Source: Nocardioides terrae (lineage in GTDB: Bacteria > Actinomycetota > Actinomycetes > Propionibacteriales > Nocardioidaceae). Taken from it: a DNA stretch of 64,000 nt. Numbering within the stretch: the stretch's first letter is position 1; every line of letters starts with the position of its first letter. The stretch is from assembly GCF_900112345.1 (NCBI RefSeq), contig NZ_FOLB01000013.1:1-64000 (forward strand), given 5' to 3'. The position numbers and the translations under genes were made by a program. The notes beneath the pieces were generated by a model, which was not told the DNA's origin, did not search any database, and worked only from the letters and a program-made list of their open reading frames with translations. This document shows, in pieces, positions 15,839 through 26,767 of this stretch.

Positions 15839-16906
15839 CTACTCGGCCAGCAGCCGCAGGGTCAGCTCGCGGCCGGGCGCACGGCGCGGGTCGGCGCCCG
15901 CGCGGGCACCCGCCACGGGGTGGACCATCACCTCGTCCACGCCGTAGTCGGCGGCGAGCTCGGCGATCCGCCCCCGTGCATACGCCGGGTCGCCGATCAC
16001 CCACCGCTCGCGCATGGTCTGCAGCAACCCCTCGTGGGCCTCGGCGACCTGCACCTTCTCGGCCTCCTCGACCAGCCGCTGGGCGTCGAGCGGCTGGCCC
16101 GTGCGCAGCGCCAGCATGCTCAGCAGCTGGGGCAGCGCGAGCCGCTCGGCCTCCACCGCGGTCTCGGCGGCGACGGCGTTGATCGTGAGGAACGTGCGGG
16201 GCTGGGACAGCTCCGGCGACGGCTGGAACGTGGACCGGTAGAGCTCGAGCGCCTGCAGGGTTTCGGTGCGGGAGCCGGAGAAGTGGTGGGCGAACACGTA
16301 GGGCAGCCCCTTCTCGGCGGCGAGCCGGGCCGAGTAGTCCGACGAGCCGAGCAGCCAGACCGTGGGCACCCCGGCGGCGGCCGGAGTCGCGCGCAGTGGG
16401 TGCCGACGCCCACCGACCGAGACCGAGACGCCACCAGTGTCCATCATGGCGAGCACGTTCTCGACGTACTCAGGGAAGTGGTTGACGGTCTCCTCCGCGT
16501 CCGCCGGTCCCCCGTGACGCAGCGCCCACGCCGTCACCTGGTCGGTGCCGGGGGCGCGGCCGATGCCGAGGTCGATGCGGCCGGGGAAGGCGGCCTCCAG
16601 GAGCGCGAACTGCTCGGCGACGACGAACGGCGCGTGGTTGGGCAGCATGACACCGCCCGACCCGACCCGGATCCGCTCGGTGGCGCCTGCTAGCAGGCTG
16701 ATCAGCACCGGCGGGTTGGTCGCGGCGACGGCCGGCATGTTGTGGTGCTCGGCGACCCAGTAGCGGGTGTAGCCCAGCTCGTCGGCGACCTTCGCGAGCC
16801 CGACCGAGGCGGCGATGGCGTCAGCGGTGCTCTGGTCGCTGCGGACGGGGACGAGGTCGAGGACGGAGAGGGCGGGAGTCACCTCGGAGCAACGACGACG
16901 GGCCAC
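15839..16906 (-). CDS. LLM-class flavin-dependent oxidoreductase (bacterial luciferase-like)
   Basis: A ~355-aa monooxygenase-fold protein of the luciferase-like superfamily (MsnO8-type subgroup by its opening LSVLDLVPVRSDQSTADA). Further landmarks are YTRYWVAEHHNMPAVAATNP, RIRVGSGGVMLPNHAP and PGRIDLGIGRAPGTDQ. It binds FMN or F420; the substrate is unknown. GTG 16906 has TACGGA seven bases upstream; GTG 16882, closer to the family start, is an alternative. Its position between map and infA is unusual and probably lineage-specific. Confidence 0.88.
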   Translation of the reverse strand: MARRRCSEVTPALSVLDLVPVRSDQSTADAIAASVGLAKVADELGYTRYWVAEHHNMPAVAATNPPVLISLLAGATERIRVGSGGVMLPNHAPFVVAEQFALLEAAFPGRIDLGIGRAPGTDQVTAWALRHGGPADAEETVNHFPEYVENVLAMMDTGGVSVSVGGRRHPLRATPAAAGVPTVWLLGSSDYSARLAAEKGLPYVFAHHFSGSRTETLQALELYRSTFQPSPELSQPRTFLTINAVAAETAVEAERLALPQLLSMLALRTGQPLDAQRLVEEAEKVQVAEAHEGLLQTMRERWVIGDPAYARGRIAELAADYGVDEVMVHPVAGARAGADPRRAPGRELTLRLLAE

Positions 16907-16986
16907 GGGATGTTCCGTAGGGTGGGCGCCCGGTCACGCTGCCGCGCTGAGCCACGGACGGCGACGCCGGCGTCGTACGGCCACCG

Positions 16987-17805
16987 CTAGTCGCGGCCGC
17001 CGTAAGGGACGCCGAGCTCGCCGAGCTTGGCCCGACCGCCGTCGAGGGCGGTGAGGACCCACGCGCCCTGAGGGGTCAGCGTGAAGGTGTGCTCGAAGTG
17101 GGCGGCCCATCGGCCGTCGGTCGTCACGACGGTCCAGTCGTCGTCGAGGACGTCGGTCTCCTTGGTGCCGAGCGTGATCATCGGCTCGACCGCCAGGGCC
17201 AGACCCTCGACCAGCTTGGGGCCCTTGCCGCGCCGGCCGTAGTTGGGTACGTCGGGGGCCTGGTGCATCTCCGACCCGATGCCGTGGCCGGTGTAGTCCT
17301 CGACGATCCCGAAGCGACCGGCGCCGCGCACGTGCCGCTCGACGGCGTGGGAGATGTCGCTGACCCGCCCGCCGAGTCCGGCTGCGGCGATCCCGCGCCA
17401 CATCGCCTCCTCGGTGACGGCCATCAGCGCGGTGAGCTCGTCGGTGACGTCCCCGAGCGCGACGGTGATCGCCGCGTCACCGTGCCAGCCGTCGACGATG
17501 GCGCCGCAGTCGATGGACACGATGTCCCCGTCGGCCAGGACCCGGTCACCCGGGATGCCGTGCACGACCTCGTCGTTGACCGACGTGCAGATCGAGGCGG
17601 GGAAGCCCTGGTAGCCGAGGAACGACGGCACGGCTCCGGAGGACCGGATCGAGTCCTCGGCGATGGCGTCCAGCTCGGCGGTGGTCATACCCGCCCGGAC
17701 TGATGTGCGGAGGAGCTCGAGGGTGCGGCCGACCACGAGGCCGGCTCTGCGCATCGCGTCGATCTGCTCGGGCGTCTTGATCTCGACGCGCTCGAACAGC
17801 GCCAT
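16987..17805 (-). CDS. map: Methionine aminopeptidase, type I
   Basis: A 272-aa enzyme that removes the initiator Met from nascent proteins. The dinuclear metal ligands are all present: Asp99, Asp110, His174 (GHGIG), Glu207 (AVEPM) and Glu238 (FEHTF); His82 of VHGIP is the conserved catalytic histidine. No N-terminal zinc-finger extension. It follows adk by 12 bp, the usual secY-adk-map order. Confidence 0.97.
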   Translation of the reverse strand: MALFERVEIKTPEQIDAMRRAGLVVGRTLELLRTSVRAGMTTAELDAIAEDSIRSSGAVPSFLGYQGFPASICTSVNDEVVHGIPGDRVLADGDIVSIDCGAIVDGWHGDAAITVALGDVTDELTALMAVTEEAMWRGIAAAGLGGRVSDISHAVERHVRGAGRFGIVEDYTGHGIGSEMHQAPDVPNYGRRGKGPKLVEGLALAVEPMITLGTKETDVLDDDWTVVTTDGRWAAHFEHTFTLTPQGAWVLTALDGGRAKLGELGVPYGGRD

Positions 17806-17817
17806 GTCAGCTCCGGA

Positions 17818-18389
17818 TCAGCTTTCAGGTACGACGTCGAGGGCGTCGAAGATCCGCTTCGTGACCTCTTCGACCTCGCCGAGCCCGTCCACCTCGACCA
17901 GGAGCGAGCGCTCCTTGTAGACCTGGATGAGCGGCTCGGTCTGGTCGAGGTAGACCTCCTGGCGGCGCCGGATGACGTCCTCGGTGTCGTCGGCACGCCC
18001 CTCGATCTGGGCGCGCTGGAGCAGGCGGGAGACGACCTCGTCCTTGTCGACGACGAGGCTGAGGACGGCATCGAGCTGGTGACCGGTGAACTTGATCATC
18101 CCGTCGAGCTCCTCGACCTGCGCGAGGGTGCGCGGGTAGCCGTCGAGCAGGAAGCCCTCGGCCGCGTCGGGCTCGTCGATCCGGTTGCGGACCATCCGGT
18201 TGGTGACCTCGTCGGGGACGTACTCGCCGGCATCCATGTAGCGCTTGGCCTCGACACCGAGCGGCGTGCCGTCCGAGACGTTGGCCCGGAAGATGTCGCC
18301 GGTCGAGATGGCCGGGATGCCGAAGTGCTCGGCGATGTACTTGGCCTGAGTGCCCTTGCCGGCGCCCGGGGGGCCCATGATGATCAGCC

Positions 18390-18393
<4 letters not shown>
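17818..18393 (-). CDS. adk: Adenylate kinase
   Basis: Interconverts ATP plus AMP and two ADP. The 191-aa product is the short form with a small lid, without the zinc-binding lid of longer enzymes. P-loop GPPGAGKGT is at 7-15; AMP-binding [10 protein letters not shown] and [13 protein letters not shown] are clear. The start is TTG at 18393, overlapping the secY stop as TTGA, with AAGGA upstream. Coupled translation with secY is likely. Confidence 0.96.
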
Positions 18394-19697
<1,304 letters not shown>

Positions 19698-19769
19698 GAG
19701 TGGATCCCTCTTCTCACACAACCATCAGGGGGTGGGTCCGCACGCCTCAGACGGCGGCAGCCCCGGCGA

Positions 19770-19775
19770 AGCCTA
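19770..19775 (-). promoter_or_regulatory. Candidate -10 box of secY-adk-map
   Basis: TAGGCT on the minus strand lies just downstream of the rplO terminator and ~73 bp before the secY start. No convincing -35 was seen. Position and the terminator support an independent secY transcript. Confidence 0.4.
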
Positions 19776-19797
19776 ACAGGGCCGCTGGACGAAGAAA

Positions 19798-19831
19798 GCG
19801 GCCAGGGTCACCATCAGGGGACCCTGGCCGC
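19798..19831 (-). terminator. Intrinsic terminator after rplO
   Basis: A perfect 12-bp GC-rich stem (GCGGCCAGGGTC and complement, 10-nt loop) followed on the minus strand by TTTCTTCG. It ends the spc transcript 29 bp past rplO, before secY. Confidence 0.85.
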
Positions 19832-19859
19832 GTTCATCGTTCAGCCGAGGCGACGAGCC

Positions 19860-20300
19860 TCAGGACTCGGTGACGGTGCCGCCCGCGCCCTCGATGGCCG
19901 CCTTGGCGGACGCAGAGAACTTGTCGGCGGTCACGTCGACCTTGACGGACAGCTCGCCGTTGCCGAGCACCTTGACGGGCTGGCCCTTGCGGACGGCGCC
20001 CTTGGCGACCAGGTCGGCGATGGTGACGGTGCCACCCTCGGGGAACAGCTCGCTGATCTTGTCCAGGTTGACCACCTGGAACTCGACCTTGAACGGGTTC
20101 TTGAAGCCCTTGAGCTTCGGAAGGCGCATGTGGATCGGCATCTGGCCACCCTCGAAGGCGACCGGAACCTGGTAACGGGCCTTCGTGCCCTTGGTACCGC
20201 GGCCCGAGGTCTTACCCTTCGAGCCCTCACCACGACCGACACGGGTCTTGGCCTTCTTGGAGCCCGGGGCGGGCGCCAGGTTGTGCAGCTTGAGCGTCAT
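19860..20300 (-). CDS. rplO: 50S ribosomal protein L15
   Basis: A 146-aa protein with the extended Gly/Lys/Arg-rich N-terminus ([20 protein letters not shown]) that threads into 23S rRNA, then the globular part with [17 protein letters not shown]. Last gene before the terminator that separates it from secY. Spacing to rpmD is one base. Confidence 0.97.
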   Translation of the reverse strand: MTLKLHNLAPAPGSKKAKTRVGRGEGSKGKTSGRGTKGTKARYQVPVAFEGGQMPIHMRLPKLKGFKNPFKVEFQVVNLDKISELFPEGGTVTIADLVAKGAVRKGQPVKVLGNGELSVKVDVTADKFSASAKAAIEGAGGTVTES

Positions 20301-20301
20301 G

Positions 20302-20484
20302 TCAGTCGACCTCCTCGACCGTCACGAGGTGACGGACGGTGTGGACCATGCCGCGGATCTCCGGGCGGTCCTCCTTGACGACCACGTCGCCGATGCGCTT
20401 GAGACCCAGCGAGCGCAGGGTGTCGCGCTGGTTCTGCTTCAGACCGACGAGGCCCTTGTTCTGGCGGACCTTGAGCTGTGCCAT
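20302..20484 (-). CDS. rpmD: 50S ribosomal protein L30
   Basis: A 60-aa protein ([20 protein letters not shown], ending [11 protein letters not shown]). The ATG overlaps the rpsE stop by one base (TGATG), giving re-initiation. The presence of L30 is typical of actinobacteria; some bacteria lack it. Confidence 0.97.
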   Translation of the reverse strand: MAQLKVRQNKGLVGLKQNQRDTLRSLGLKRIGDVVVKEDRPEIRGMVHTVRHLVTVEEVD

Positions 20485-21107
20485 CAGGCCGACACCTCCG
20501 CCGAAGCAGCCGCAGCGGCGGTCGTACCCTCGTCGCGCGACTTCAGCAGGGCGGCCGGCGCGACGTCCTCGACGCGGAGGCCGCGACGGGCGGCCACAGC
20601 CTCGGGCTGCTCGAGCAGACGCAGCGCCTCGACGGTCGCGTGGACGATGTTGATCTGGTTGGACGAACCGAGCGACTTGCTCAGCACGTCGTGGATGCCG
20701 GCGCACTCCAGGACGGCGCGCACCGGACCACCGGCGATGACACCGGTACCGGGAGCAGCCGGACGGAGCAGGACGACGCCAGCCGCCTTCTCACCCTGGA
20801 CCGGGTGCGGGATCGTGCCCTGGATGCGCGGGACGCGGAAGAAGTGCTTCTTCGCCTCCTCGACACCCTTGGCGATCGCCGCCGGAACTTCCTTCGCCTT
20901 GCCGTAGCCGACGCCGACGAGACCATCACCGTCACCCACGATCACGAGGGCGGTGAAGCTGAAGCGACGACCACCCTTCACGACCTTGGCGACACGGTTG
21001 ATCGCGACGACTCGCTCGATGTAGGCGGTCTTCTCAGCAGCCTGGCCGCGACGGTCGTCGCGCCCACGGCGCTCGCCACCACGGTTGCCGCGCTGGGCTC
21101 CGCTCAT
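20484..21107 (-). CDS. rpsE: 30S ribosomal protein S5
   Basis: A 207-aa protein at the mRNA entry side and accuracy centre of the 30S. An Arg/Gly-rich N-terminal extension precedes the double-stranded RNA-binding domain ([20 protein letters not shown]) and the S5 C-terminal domain ([20 protein letters not shown]). An Ala/Glu-rich tail ends it. Confidence 0.98.
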   Translation of the reverse strand: MSGAQRGNRGGERRGRDDRRGQAAEKTAYIERVVAINRVAKVVKGGRRFSFTALVIVGDGDGLVGVGYGKAKEVPAAIAKGVEEAKKHFFRVPRIQGTIPHPVQGEKAAGVVLLRPAAPGTGVIAGGPVRAVLECAGIHDVLSKSLGSSNQINIVHATVEALRLLEQPEAVAARRGLRVEDVAPAALLKSRDEGTTAAAAASAEVSA

Positions 21108-21141
21108 GAGACTTTCCTCTTCCTCTAGCTATCGTTCGCGA

Positions 21142-21525
21142 TCAGAACTGCAGGCCGCCCTCGCGGGCGCCGTCAGCCAGGGCCGCGATGCGGCCGGTGT
21201 ACTTGTTGCCGGCACGGTCGAAGACCACGCCCTCGATGCCGGCGGCCTTCGCGCGCTCGGCGACGAGCTGACCGACGACCTTGGCCTTGTCGGTCTTCGC
21301 ACCGTCGTTGGCCCGCAGGTCCGCCTCGAGGGTGGACGCGGAGACCAGCGTCTTGCCGACGGTGTCGTCGACGACCTGGGCGACCAGGTGCCTGGACGAC
21401 TTGGTGACGACCAGGCGCGGACGCTCGGCGGTGCCGTTGACCTTCTTGCGACCGCGGACCTGGCGCTTGAGGCGCGCCTTGACCTTGGCAGCGGTGTGCT
21501 TGTTGTTGGACAGCGAGATGGCCAT
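21142..21525 (-). CDS. rplR: 50S ribosomal protein L18
   Basis: A 127-aa 5S rRNA-binding protein. It begins [20 protein letters not shown] and has the core [20 protein letters not shown]; the [12 protein letters not shown] segment is universal. ATG 21525 lies two bases past the rplF stop; a GTG at 21531 is an alternative. Confidence 0.97.
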   Translation of the reverse strand: MAISLSNNKHTAAKVKARLKRQVRGRKKVNGTAERPRLVVTKSSRHLVAQVVDDTVGKTLVSASTLEADLRANDGAKTDKAKVVGQLVAERAKAAGIEGVVFDRAGNKYTGRIAALADGAREGGLQF

Positions 21526-21527
21526 CG

Positions 21528-22067
21528 TCACTTACCAGCCTTTCCGACCTTGCGGCGGACGTTCTCGCCGGCGTAGCGAACACCCTTGCCCTTGTAGGGC
21601 TCGGGCTTGCGCAGCTTGCGGATGTTGGCCGCGACCTCACCGACCTGCTGCTTGTCGATGCCGACGACACCGAGCTTGGTCGGGCCCTCGACGGTGAAGC
21701 TGATGCCCTCGGGGGCGTCGAACACGATCGAGTGGCTGTAGCCGAGCTGGAACTCCAGCTGGGTCGGGCCCTTCGACAGCACGCGGTAGCCGACGCCGAC
21801 GATCTCGAGCTTCTTCTCGTAGCCCTCGGTCACACCGACGACCATGTTGTTGATGAGCGTCCGGGACAGGCCGTGGAGCGACTTCGAGACCCGCTCGTCG
21901 TCGGGGCGCTGGACGTCGAGGACGCCCTCGCCCTTCGCCACGGTGATCGGCGCTGCGACCACGTGGGACAGGGTGCCCTTGGGGCCCTTGACGGTGACGG
22001 TCTGGCCGTCGATCTGAACGTCCACGTTGCCCGGAACCGGGACGGGGAGCTTGCCAATGCGCGACAT
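21528..22067 (-). CDS. rplF: 50S ribosomal protein L6
   Basis: A 179-aa protein near the GTPase-associated centre, made of two repeated L6 folds. Starts [20 protein letters not shown]; the C-terminal signature is [22 protein letters not shown] and spacing are normal. Confidence 0.98.
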   Translation of the reverse strand: MSRIGKLPVPVPGNVDVQIDGQTVTVKGPKGTLSHVVAAPITVAKGEGVLDVQRPDDERVSKSLHGLSRTLINNMVVGVTEGYEKKLEIVGVGYRVLSKGPTQLEFQLGYSHSIVFDAPEGISFTVEGPTKLGVVGIDKQQVGEVAANIRKLRKPEPYKGKGVRYAGENVRRKVGKAGK

Positions 22068-22086
22068 GTTCTCTACTCCTTCCCGA

Positions 22087-22506
22087 TCACCAGACGTAGG
22101 CGAGGACTTCTCCGCCCACGCCCTTCTGGTTGGCCTGACGGTCGGTCAGCAGACCCTGGCTCGTCGAGATGATCGCGATGCCGAGGCCACCGAGCACGCG
22201 GGGCAGTCCCGTGTGCTTGGCGTACACCCGGAGGCCGGGCTTGCTGATGCGGCGCACGCCGGCGATCGAACGCTCGCGGGTGCGGCCGTACTTGAGGGTG
22301 ATGGTCAGCGTCTTGCCCACGGCAGGGGTGCCGTCGGCCTCCACGTTGTCCTTCACGTCGAAGGAGGTGATGTAACCCTCCTGCTTGAGGATCTCGGCGA
22401 CGCCCTGCTTGATCTTGCTGTGCGGCATCGAGACCGAGTCGTGGTACGCCTGGTTGGCGTTGCGCAGACGCGTGAGCATGTCTGCGATCGGGTCAGTCAT
22501 CGTCAT
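22087..22506 (-). CDS. rpsH: 30S ribosomal protein S8
   Basis: A 139-aa primary 16S-binding protein, the translational regulator of the spc operon in E. coli. Landmarks are [20 protein letters not shown] and the end [20 protein letters not shown]. The first ATG of the MTMTD start (22506) is taken to match relatives; the SD is weak. Confidence 0.96.
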   Translation of the reverse strand: MTMTDPIADMLTRLRNANQAYHDSVSMPHSKIKQGVAEILKQEGYITSFDVKDNVEADGTPAVGKTLTITLKYGRTRERSIAGVRRISKPGLRVYAKHTGLPRVLGGLGIAIISTSQGLLTDRQANQKGVGGEVLAYVW

Positions 22507-22574
22507 GATGTGTTCTTTCTCGAAGCGGTTTCGCCCCACTCGGAGGTGGCGCGACCTTCAACGGGTCGAGGTGA

Positions 22575-22760
22575 TTACCAGCTGGACTTGGTCACGCCGG
22601 GGAGCTCGCCGCGGTGAGCCATCTCCCGCAGGCAGATCCGGCAGAGGCCGAACTTGCGGAACACGGCCTTCGGCCGGCCGCAGCGCTGGCAACGGGTGTA
22701 GGCGCGGACGGCGTACTTCGGCTTGCGCGCGGCCTTGACCTTGAGAGCGGTCTTCGCCAT
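22575..22760 (-). CDS. rpsZ: 30S ribosomal protein S14, zinc-binding type Z
   Basis: A 61-aa S14 of the short zinc form with Cys24, Cys27, Cys40 and Cys43 (CQRC and CRIC) in the 30S head. The longer zinc-free paralogue, if present, is elsewhere. It directly follows rplE by one base. Confidence 0.97.
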   Translation of the reverse strand: MAKTALKVKAARKPKYAVRAYTRCQRCGRPKAVFRKFGLCRICLREMAHRGELPGVTKSSW

Positions 22761-22761
22761 G

Positions 22762-23328
22762 TCAGTTCTCCTTGAACGGGAAGCCGAGGGCCTTCAGCAG
22801 CGCCCGACCCTGGTCGTCGTTGGTCGCGGTCGTCACGATGGTGATGTCCATGCCGCGCGACCGGTCGATCCGGTCCTGGTCGATCTCGTGGAACATGACC
22901 TGCTCGGTCAGACCGAACGTGTAGTTGCCACGGCCGTCGAACTGGTTCGGGTTCAGACCGCGGAAGTCCCTGATGCGCGGGAGCGCGAGGGACAGCAGCC
23001 GGTCGAGGAACTCCCACATGCGGTCGCCGCGCAGCGTGGTGTGCGCGCCGATCGGCATGCCCTCGCGCAGCTTGAACTGCGCGATCGACTTGCGAGCCTT
23101 GGTGACGAGCGGCTTCTGGCCGGTGATCGCGGTGAGGTCCTTGACGGCACCCTCGATCAGCTTGGAGTCGCGAGCAGCCTCGCCGACACCCATGTTGACC
23201 ACGATCTTGGTCAGGCCGGGGATCTGCATGACGTTGGCGATCTCGAACTGCTGCTGCAGCGAGGGAGCGATCTCCTCGCGGTAGCGGGCCTTCAGACGCG
23301 GCAGGGTGGAAACCTGGGTCTCAGTCAT
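22762..23328 (-). CDS. rplE: 50S ribosomal protein L5
   Basis: A 188-aa 5S rRNA-binding protein at the central protuberance, contacting P-site tRNA. Landmarks are [40 protein letters not shown] and the end [11 protein letters not shown]. It follows the rplX stop by one base. Confidence 0.98.
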   Translation of the reverse strand: MTETQVSTLPRLKARYREEIAPSLQQQFEIANVMQIPGLTKIVVNMGVGEAARDSKLIEGAVKDLTAITGQKPLVTKARKSIAQFKLREGMPIGAHTTLRGDRMWEFLDRLLSLALPRIRDFRGLNPNQFDGRGNYTFGLTEQVMFHEIDQDRIDRSRGMDITIVTTATNDDQGRALLKALGFPFKEN

Positions 23329-23329
23329 C

Positions 23330-23695
23330 TCAGATCTCCTTACCGGTCTTGCGCGAGATGCGCACGCTGCGCTCGGCGCTGTAGGTCGAGCCGTCCGGCC
23401 GACGCTTGGTCACCGTGTCGCGGCGGAAGCCGACGCGGACGGTCTTGCCGTCCTCGAGCAGCATCACGTTGGACACGTGGATGGGGGCCTCGGCGGTGAC
23501 GATGCCACCGGTGGTGCCGGCGCGGCCGCCCTGGTCCTGGACCTTGGTGTGCTTCTTGACGAGGTTCACGCCCTCGACGACGACACGGTCCTCGTCGCGG
23601 ATGACGCGGATGACCTTGCCCTCGGCGCCCTTGTCCTTGCCGGCGATCACCTTGACGGTGTCACCCTTCTTGATGTTGAAGGTCTTCTTAGCCAT
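23330..23695 (-). CDS. rplX: 50S ribosomal protein L24
   Basis: A 121-aa assembly-initiator protein with a KOW motif ([20 protein letters not shown]). The ATG at 23695 overlaps the rplN stop by one base (TGATG). Length is typical of actinobacterial L24. Confidence 0.97.
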   Translation of the reverse strand: MAKKTFNIKKGDTVKVIAGKDKGAEGKVIRVIRDEDRVVVEGVNLVKKHTKVQDQGGRAGTTGGIVTAEAPIHVSNVMLLEDGKTVRVGFRRDTVTKRRPDGSTYSAERSVRISRKTGKEI

Positions 23696-24063
23696 CACAG
23701 CACCTCCGGAGCCAGCGAGATGATCTTCATGAACTTCTTCTCGCGCAGCTCGCGACCCACGGGGCCGAAGATGCGGGTGCCTCGCGGTTCGCCGTCGTTC
23801 TTGAGGATGACGGCGGCGTTCTCGTCGAAGCGGATGTAGGAGCCGTCAGGACGACGACGCTCCTTCACCGTGCGCACGACGACGGCCTTGACGACGTCAC
23901 CCTTCTTCACGTTGCCACCGGGGATCGCGTCCTTCACGGTGGCGACGATGACGTCACCGATGCCGGCGTAGCGACGCCCAGAGCCACCGAGAACGCGGAT
24001 GCAGAGAATCTCCTTGGCACCCGTGTTGTCGGCGACCTTGAGTCGCGACTCCTGCTGAATCAT
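23695..24063 (-). CDS. rplN: 50S ribosomal protein L14
   Basis: A 122-aa protein at the L14/L19 intersubunit bridge. It starts [20 protein letters not shown] and carries [20 protein letters not shown]. First gene of the spc group; ~200 bp of structured DNA separates it from rpsQ, so a transcription boundary is likely here. Confidence 0.98.
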   Translation of the reverse strand: MIQQESRLKVADNTGAKEILCIRVLGGSGRRYAGIGDVIVATVKDAIPGGNVKKGDVVKAVVVRTVKERRRPDGSYIRFDENAAVILKNDGEPRGTRIFGPVGRELREKKFMKIISLAPEVL

Positions 24064-24142
24064 CAAATACTCCTTGTCGCGCTGGTTCTCATCCGCATCG
24101 AGGGCAGATGAGCCTGGCCGAACTTGTGTGGATTGCGGGCGA

Positions 24143-24187
24143 CAGGCCCAGCCACCTATGGTCGCTGGGCCTGGCACCCTTGGTCAA
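24143..24187 (-). promoter_or_regulatory. Stem-loop and possible promoter ahead of rplN
   Basis: CAGGCCCAGC (24143-24152) pairs with GCTGGGCCTG (24164-24173). On the minus strand a TTGACC (24187-24182) lies 18 bases before GACCAT, a possible -35/-10 pair that overlaps this stem. If real, it would start a separate spc transcript. Weak -10, so tentative. Confidence 0.35.
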
Positions 24188-24228
24188 TTTGGCGACGCAC
24201 GCGCCGCCGACAAGGTCGAGCAGTGAGA

Positions 24229-24260
24229 CGCCGTACGTCGGCCGGAGCCGGCGTACGGCG
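24229..24260 (-). terminator. Hairpin at the end of the S10 operon (after rpsQ)
   Basis: A 14-bp stem (CGCCGTACGTCGGC with GCCGGCGTACGGCG, one G-U) closed by the tetraloop CGGA starts four bases past the rpsQ stop. No U-run follows. It probably terminates or attenuates the S10 transcript before rplN. Confidence 0.65.
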
Positions 24261-24264
24261 GATG

Positions 24265-24549
24265 TCACTTGGCCTTCTCGATGACCTCGACGAGACGCCA
24301 CCGCTTCGTGGCGCTCAGCGGCCGGGTCTCCATCAGGAGGACGCGGTCGCCGATGCCGGCGGTGTTCTGCTCGTCGTGGGCCTTGAGCTTGCTCGTCCGG
24401 CGCATGACCTTGCCGTAGAGCGGGTGCTTCACGCGGTCCTCGACCTCGACGACGATGGTCTTGTCCATCTTGTCGCTGACGACGAGGCCCTCGCGGACCT
24501 TGCGCGAGTTGCGCGCGGCGGTGGTCTCCGCCTCAGGCGTACCAGCCAT
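24265..24549 (-). CDS. rpsQ: 30S ribosomal protein S17
   Basis: A 94-aa OB-fold protein of the 30S body. Landmarks are [20 protein letters not shown] and [21 protein letters not shown] short acidic/Thr-rich start is typical of actinobacteria. Two bases separate it from rpmC. Last gene of the S10 group. Confidence 0.98.
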   Translation of the reverse strand: MAGTPEAETTAARNSRKVREGLVVSDKMDKTIVVEVEDRVKHPLYGKVMRRTSKLKAHDEQNTAGIGDRVLLMETRPLSATKRWRLVEVIEKAK

Positions 24550-24551
24550 GG

Positions 24552-24800
24552 TCAGGCCTCCTCGGCGTTGTTCTTGCTCGTGCCCGGGGCCACGCGGATG
24601 CCGAGCTCGCGCTCACGCACCACGGTGTAGATCCGGGCGATGTCCTTCTTGACCGTGCGCAGCCGGCCGTGGCTCTCCAGCTGGCCGGTGGCCGCCTGGA
24701 AGCGGAGGTTGAACAGCTCCTCCTTGGCCTCGCGCAGCTTCGCCTCGAGGTCGACGTCGTTGAGGTCGTCGAGCTCGTGCGCCTTGGTGGCGTTGCTCAT
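24552..24800 (-). CDS. rpmC: 50S ribosomal protein L29
   Basis: An 82-aa helical hairpin near the tunnel exit ([20 protein letters not shown]). The start overlaps the rplP stop by one base (TGATG). Confidence 0.97.
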   Translation of the reverse strand: MSNATKAHELDDLNDVDLEAKLREAKEELFNLRFQAATGQLESHGRLRTVKKDIARIYTVVRERELGIRVAPGTSKNNAEEA

Positions 24801-25219
24801 CAGAACTCACCGGCCTCTCGGGTGATGAAACGGCACTTCATGGGCAGCTTGTGGATCGCACGGCGCATCGCCTCGCGGGCGACGTCCTCGGTGACTCCGG
24901 AGAGCTCGAACATGACGCGGCCGGGCTTGACGTTGGCGATCCACCACTCGGGCGAGCCCTTACCGGAACCCATGCGGGTCTCGGCGGGCTTCTTGGTCAG
25001 CGGGCGGTCGGGGTAGATGTTGATCCACACCTTGCCGCCACGCTTGATGTGACGGGTCATGGCGATACGCGCCGACTCGATCTGTCGGTTGGTCACGTAG
25101 TGACCCTCGATCGCCTGGATGCCGAAGTCGCCGAAGGCGAGCTTCGTCCCGCCCTTGGCCGACCCGGTCCGCTTGGGGTGGTGCTGCTTGCGGTGCTTGA
25201 CGCGACGGGGCATCAGCAT
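24800..25219 (-). CDS. rplP: 50S ribosomal protein L16
   Basis: A 139-aa protein beside the A-site tRNA elbow. Starts [19 protein letters not shown]; the loop EARMGSG-like segment here reads [20 protein letters not shown]. Also a site of evernimicin resistance in other bacteria; allele effects were not assessed. Confidence 0.98.
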   Translation of the reverse strand: MLMPRRVKHRKQHHPKRTGSAKGGTKLAFGDFGIQAIEGHYVTNRQIESARIAMTRHIKRGGKVWINIYPDRPLTKKPAETRMGSGKGSPEWWIANVKPGRVMFELSGVTEDVAREAMRRAIHKLPMKCRFITREAGEF

Positions 25220-25222
25220 GGG

Positions 25223-26044
25223 TCAGCCCTCCTGGCTCTCAGCGGGGGTGGTGGCCAGCGCGGTGTCGCCACCGGCCGGAGCCTCGGTCGCCGCGGGAGC
25301 GTCGGCACCACGGCCGGCGCGCGAGCCACGGCTCGGACGCTCGCCACCACGGGTGGGACGACCGCCGCGGCCGGGGACACCGGCGCGGGCGGCGGCCTGG
25401 GCCTGGCGCTCGGCACGCGTGCCGGCGACCTCGCCCTTGTAGATCCAGACCTTCACGCCGATGCGGCCGAAGGTCGTGCGGGCCTCGTAGAAGCCGTAGT
25501 CGATGTCGGCACGCAGCGTGTGCAGCGGAACGCGGCCCTCGCGGTAGAACTCGGTGCGCGACATCTCGGCGCCGTTGAGGCGGCCCGAGCACTGGATCCG
25601 GATGCCCTTGGCACCCGAGCGCATCGTGGTCTGCATGGCCTTGCGCATCGCGCGACGGAACTGCACGCGACCGCTGAGCTGCTCGGCGACACCCTGGGCG
25701 ACGAGCTGAGCGTCGACCTCGGGGTTCTTGACCTCGAGGATGTTCAGCTGGACCTGCTTGCCCGTGAGCTTCTCGAGCTCGCCGCGGATGCGGTCGGCCT
25801 CGGCGCCGCGGCGACCGATGACGATGCCCGGACGCGCGGTGTGGATGTCCACCCGGACGCGGTCACGGGTGCGCTCGATCTCGACCTTGGAGATGCCGGC
25901 CCGCTCCATGCCCTTGCTGAGCAGCTTGCGGATCGCGACGTCCTCGCCGACGTACGACTTGTACAGCTTGTCGGCGTACCAACGCGACTTGTGGTCGGTC
26001 GAGATGCCGAGGCGGAAGCCGTTCGGGTTGATCTTCTGACCCAT
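25223..26044 (-). CDS. rpsC: 30S ribosomal protein S3 with RG/Ala-rich tail
   Basis: A 273-aa mRNA-entry protein. It contains the KH domain with GRRG in [20 protein letters not shown] and the C-terminal S3 domain ([20 protein letters not shown]). The last ~60 residues are a disordered Arg/Gly then Ala/Thr/Glu-rich extension absent from E. coli. Start overlaps the rplV stop by one base (TAATG). Confidence 0.98.
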   Translation of the reverse strand: MGQKINPNGFRLGISTDHKSRWYADKLYKSYVGEDVAIRKLLSKGMERAGISKVEIERTRDRVRVDIHTARPGIVIGRRGAEADRIRGELEKLTGKQVQLNILEVKNPEVDAQLVAQGVAEQLSGRVQFRRAMRKAMQTTMRSGAKGIRIQCSGRLNGAEMSRTEFYREGRVPLHTLRADIDYGFYEARTTFGRIGVKVWIYKGEVAGTRAERQAQAAARAGVPGRGGRPTRGGERPSRGSRAGRGADAPAATEAPAGGDTALATTPAESQEG

Positions 26045-26472
26045 TACTTCTTGCCACCCTTCTTGGCAGCGCCCTTGAGCCCAGCAGGCTGGACGACCAG
26101 CGTGATGTGGCTCGTGCGCTTGTTGATGCGGGTCGCGCGGCCCTGGGCCCGCGGACGCCAGCGCTTCATGGTCGGACCCTCGTCGACCTGGGCGACGGAG
26201 ACGACCAGGTCACCGCGGTCGAGACCCTCGGTGGTCTCCGCGTTGGCGATGGCGCTCTCGAGCACCTTGTAGACGGTCTCGGAGGCCGCCTGCGGCGCGA
26301 AGGCCAGCAGCGAGAGCGCCTCGTCGACGGGAAGGCCGCGGACCAGGTCGACGACCCGGCGAGCCTTCAGCGGCGTGATGCGCTGGTAGCGGGCGCTGGC
26401 GAACGCACCGGGCTGGTCGCCGAGGAGCGACTCGCGGCGCGCGCTGACGCGCTGACGGTCGGTGGTAGTCAT
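26044..26472 (-). CDS. rplV: 50S ribosomal protein L22
   Basis: A 142-aa tunnel-lining protein; the beta-hairpin tip ([20 protein letters not shown]) reaches the macrolide region. An extra ~25 residues precede the usual start [23 protein letters not shown] 26472 overlaps the rpsS stop (ATGA). Confidence 0.97.
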   Translation of the reverse strand: MTTTDRQRVSARRESLLGDQPGAFASARYQRITPLKARRVVDLVRGLPVDEALSLLAFAPQAASETVYKVLESAIANAETTEGLDRGDLVVSVAQVDEGPTMKRWRPRAQGRATRINKRTSHITLVVQPAGLKGAAKKGGKK

Positions 26473-26750
26473 CGACGGCGTCCCTTCCGGTCTTCCTTGA
26501 CGTGACCCTTGTAGGTGCGGGTGGGGGCGAACTCGCCCAGCTTGTGACCGACCATCGAGTCGGACACGAAGACCGGGACGTGCTTGCGCCCGTCGTGGAC
26601 GGCGATCGTGTGACCGATCATCGACGGCACGATCATCGAACGGCGCGACCAGGTCTTGATGACGTTGTGCGAGCCCTTCTCGTTCTCGGCGTCCACCTTC
26701 TTCTGCAGGTGGCCGTCGACGAAGGGGCCCTTCTTCAGGCTGCGAGGCAT
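26469..26750 (-). CDS. rpsS: 30S ribosomal protein S19
   Basis: A 93-aa protein of the 30S head contacting the B1a bridge. Landmarks are [20 protein letters not shown] and [20 protein letters not shown]. Normal length and spacing. Confidence 0.98.
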   Translation of the reverse strand: MPRSLKKGPFVDGHLQKKVDAENEKGSHNVIKTWSRRSMIVPSMIGHTIAVHDGRKHVPVFVSDSMVGHKLGEFAPTRTYKGHVKEDRKGRRR

Positions 26751-26767
26751 CTGTCTCTATCTCCTGG

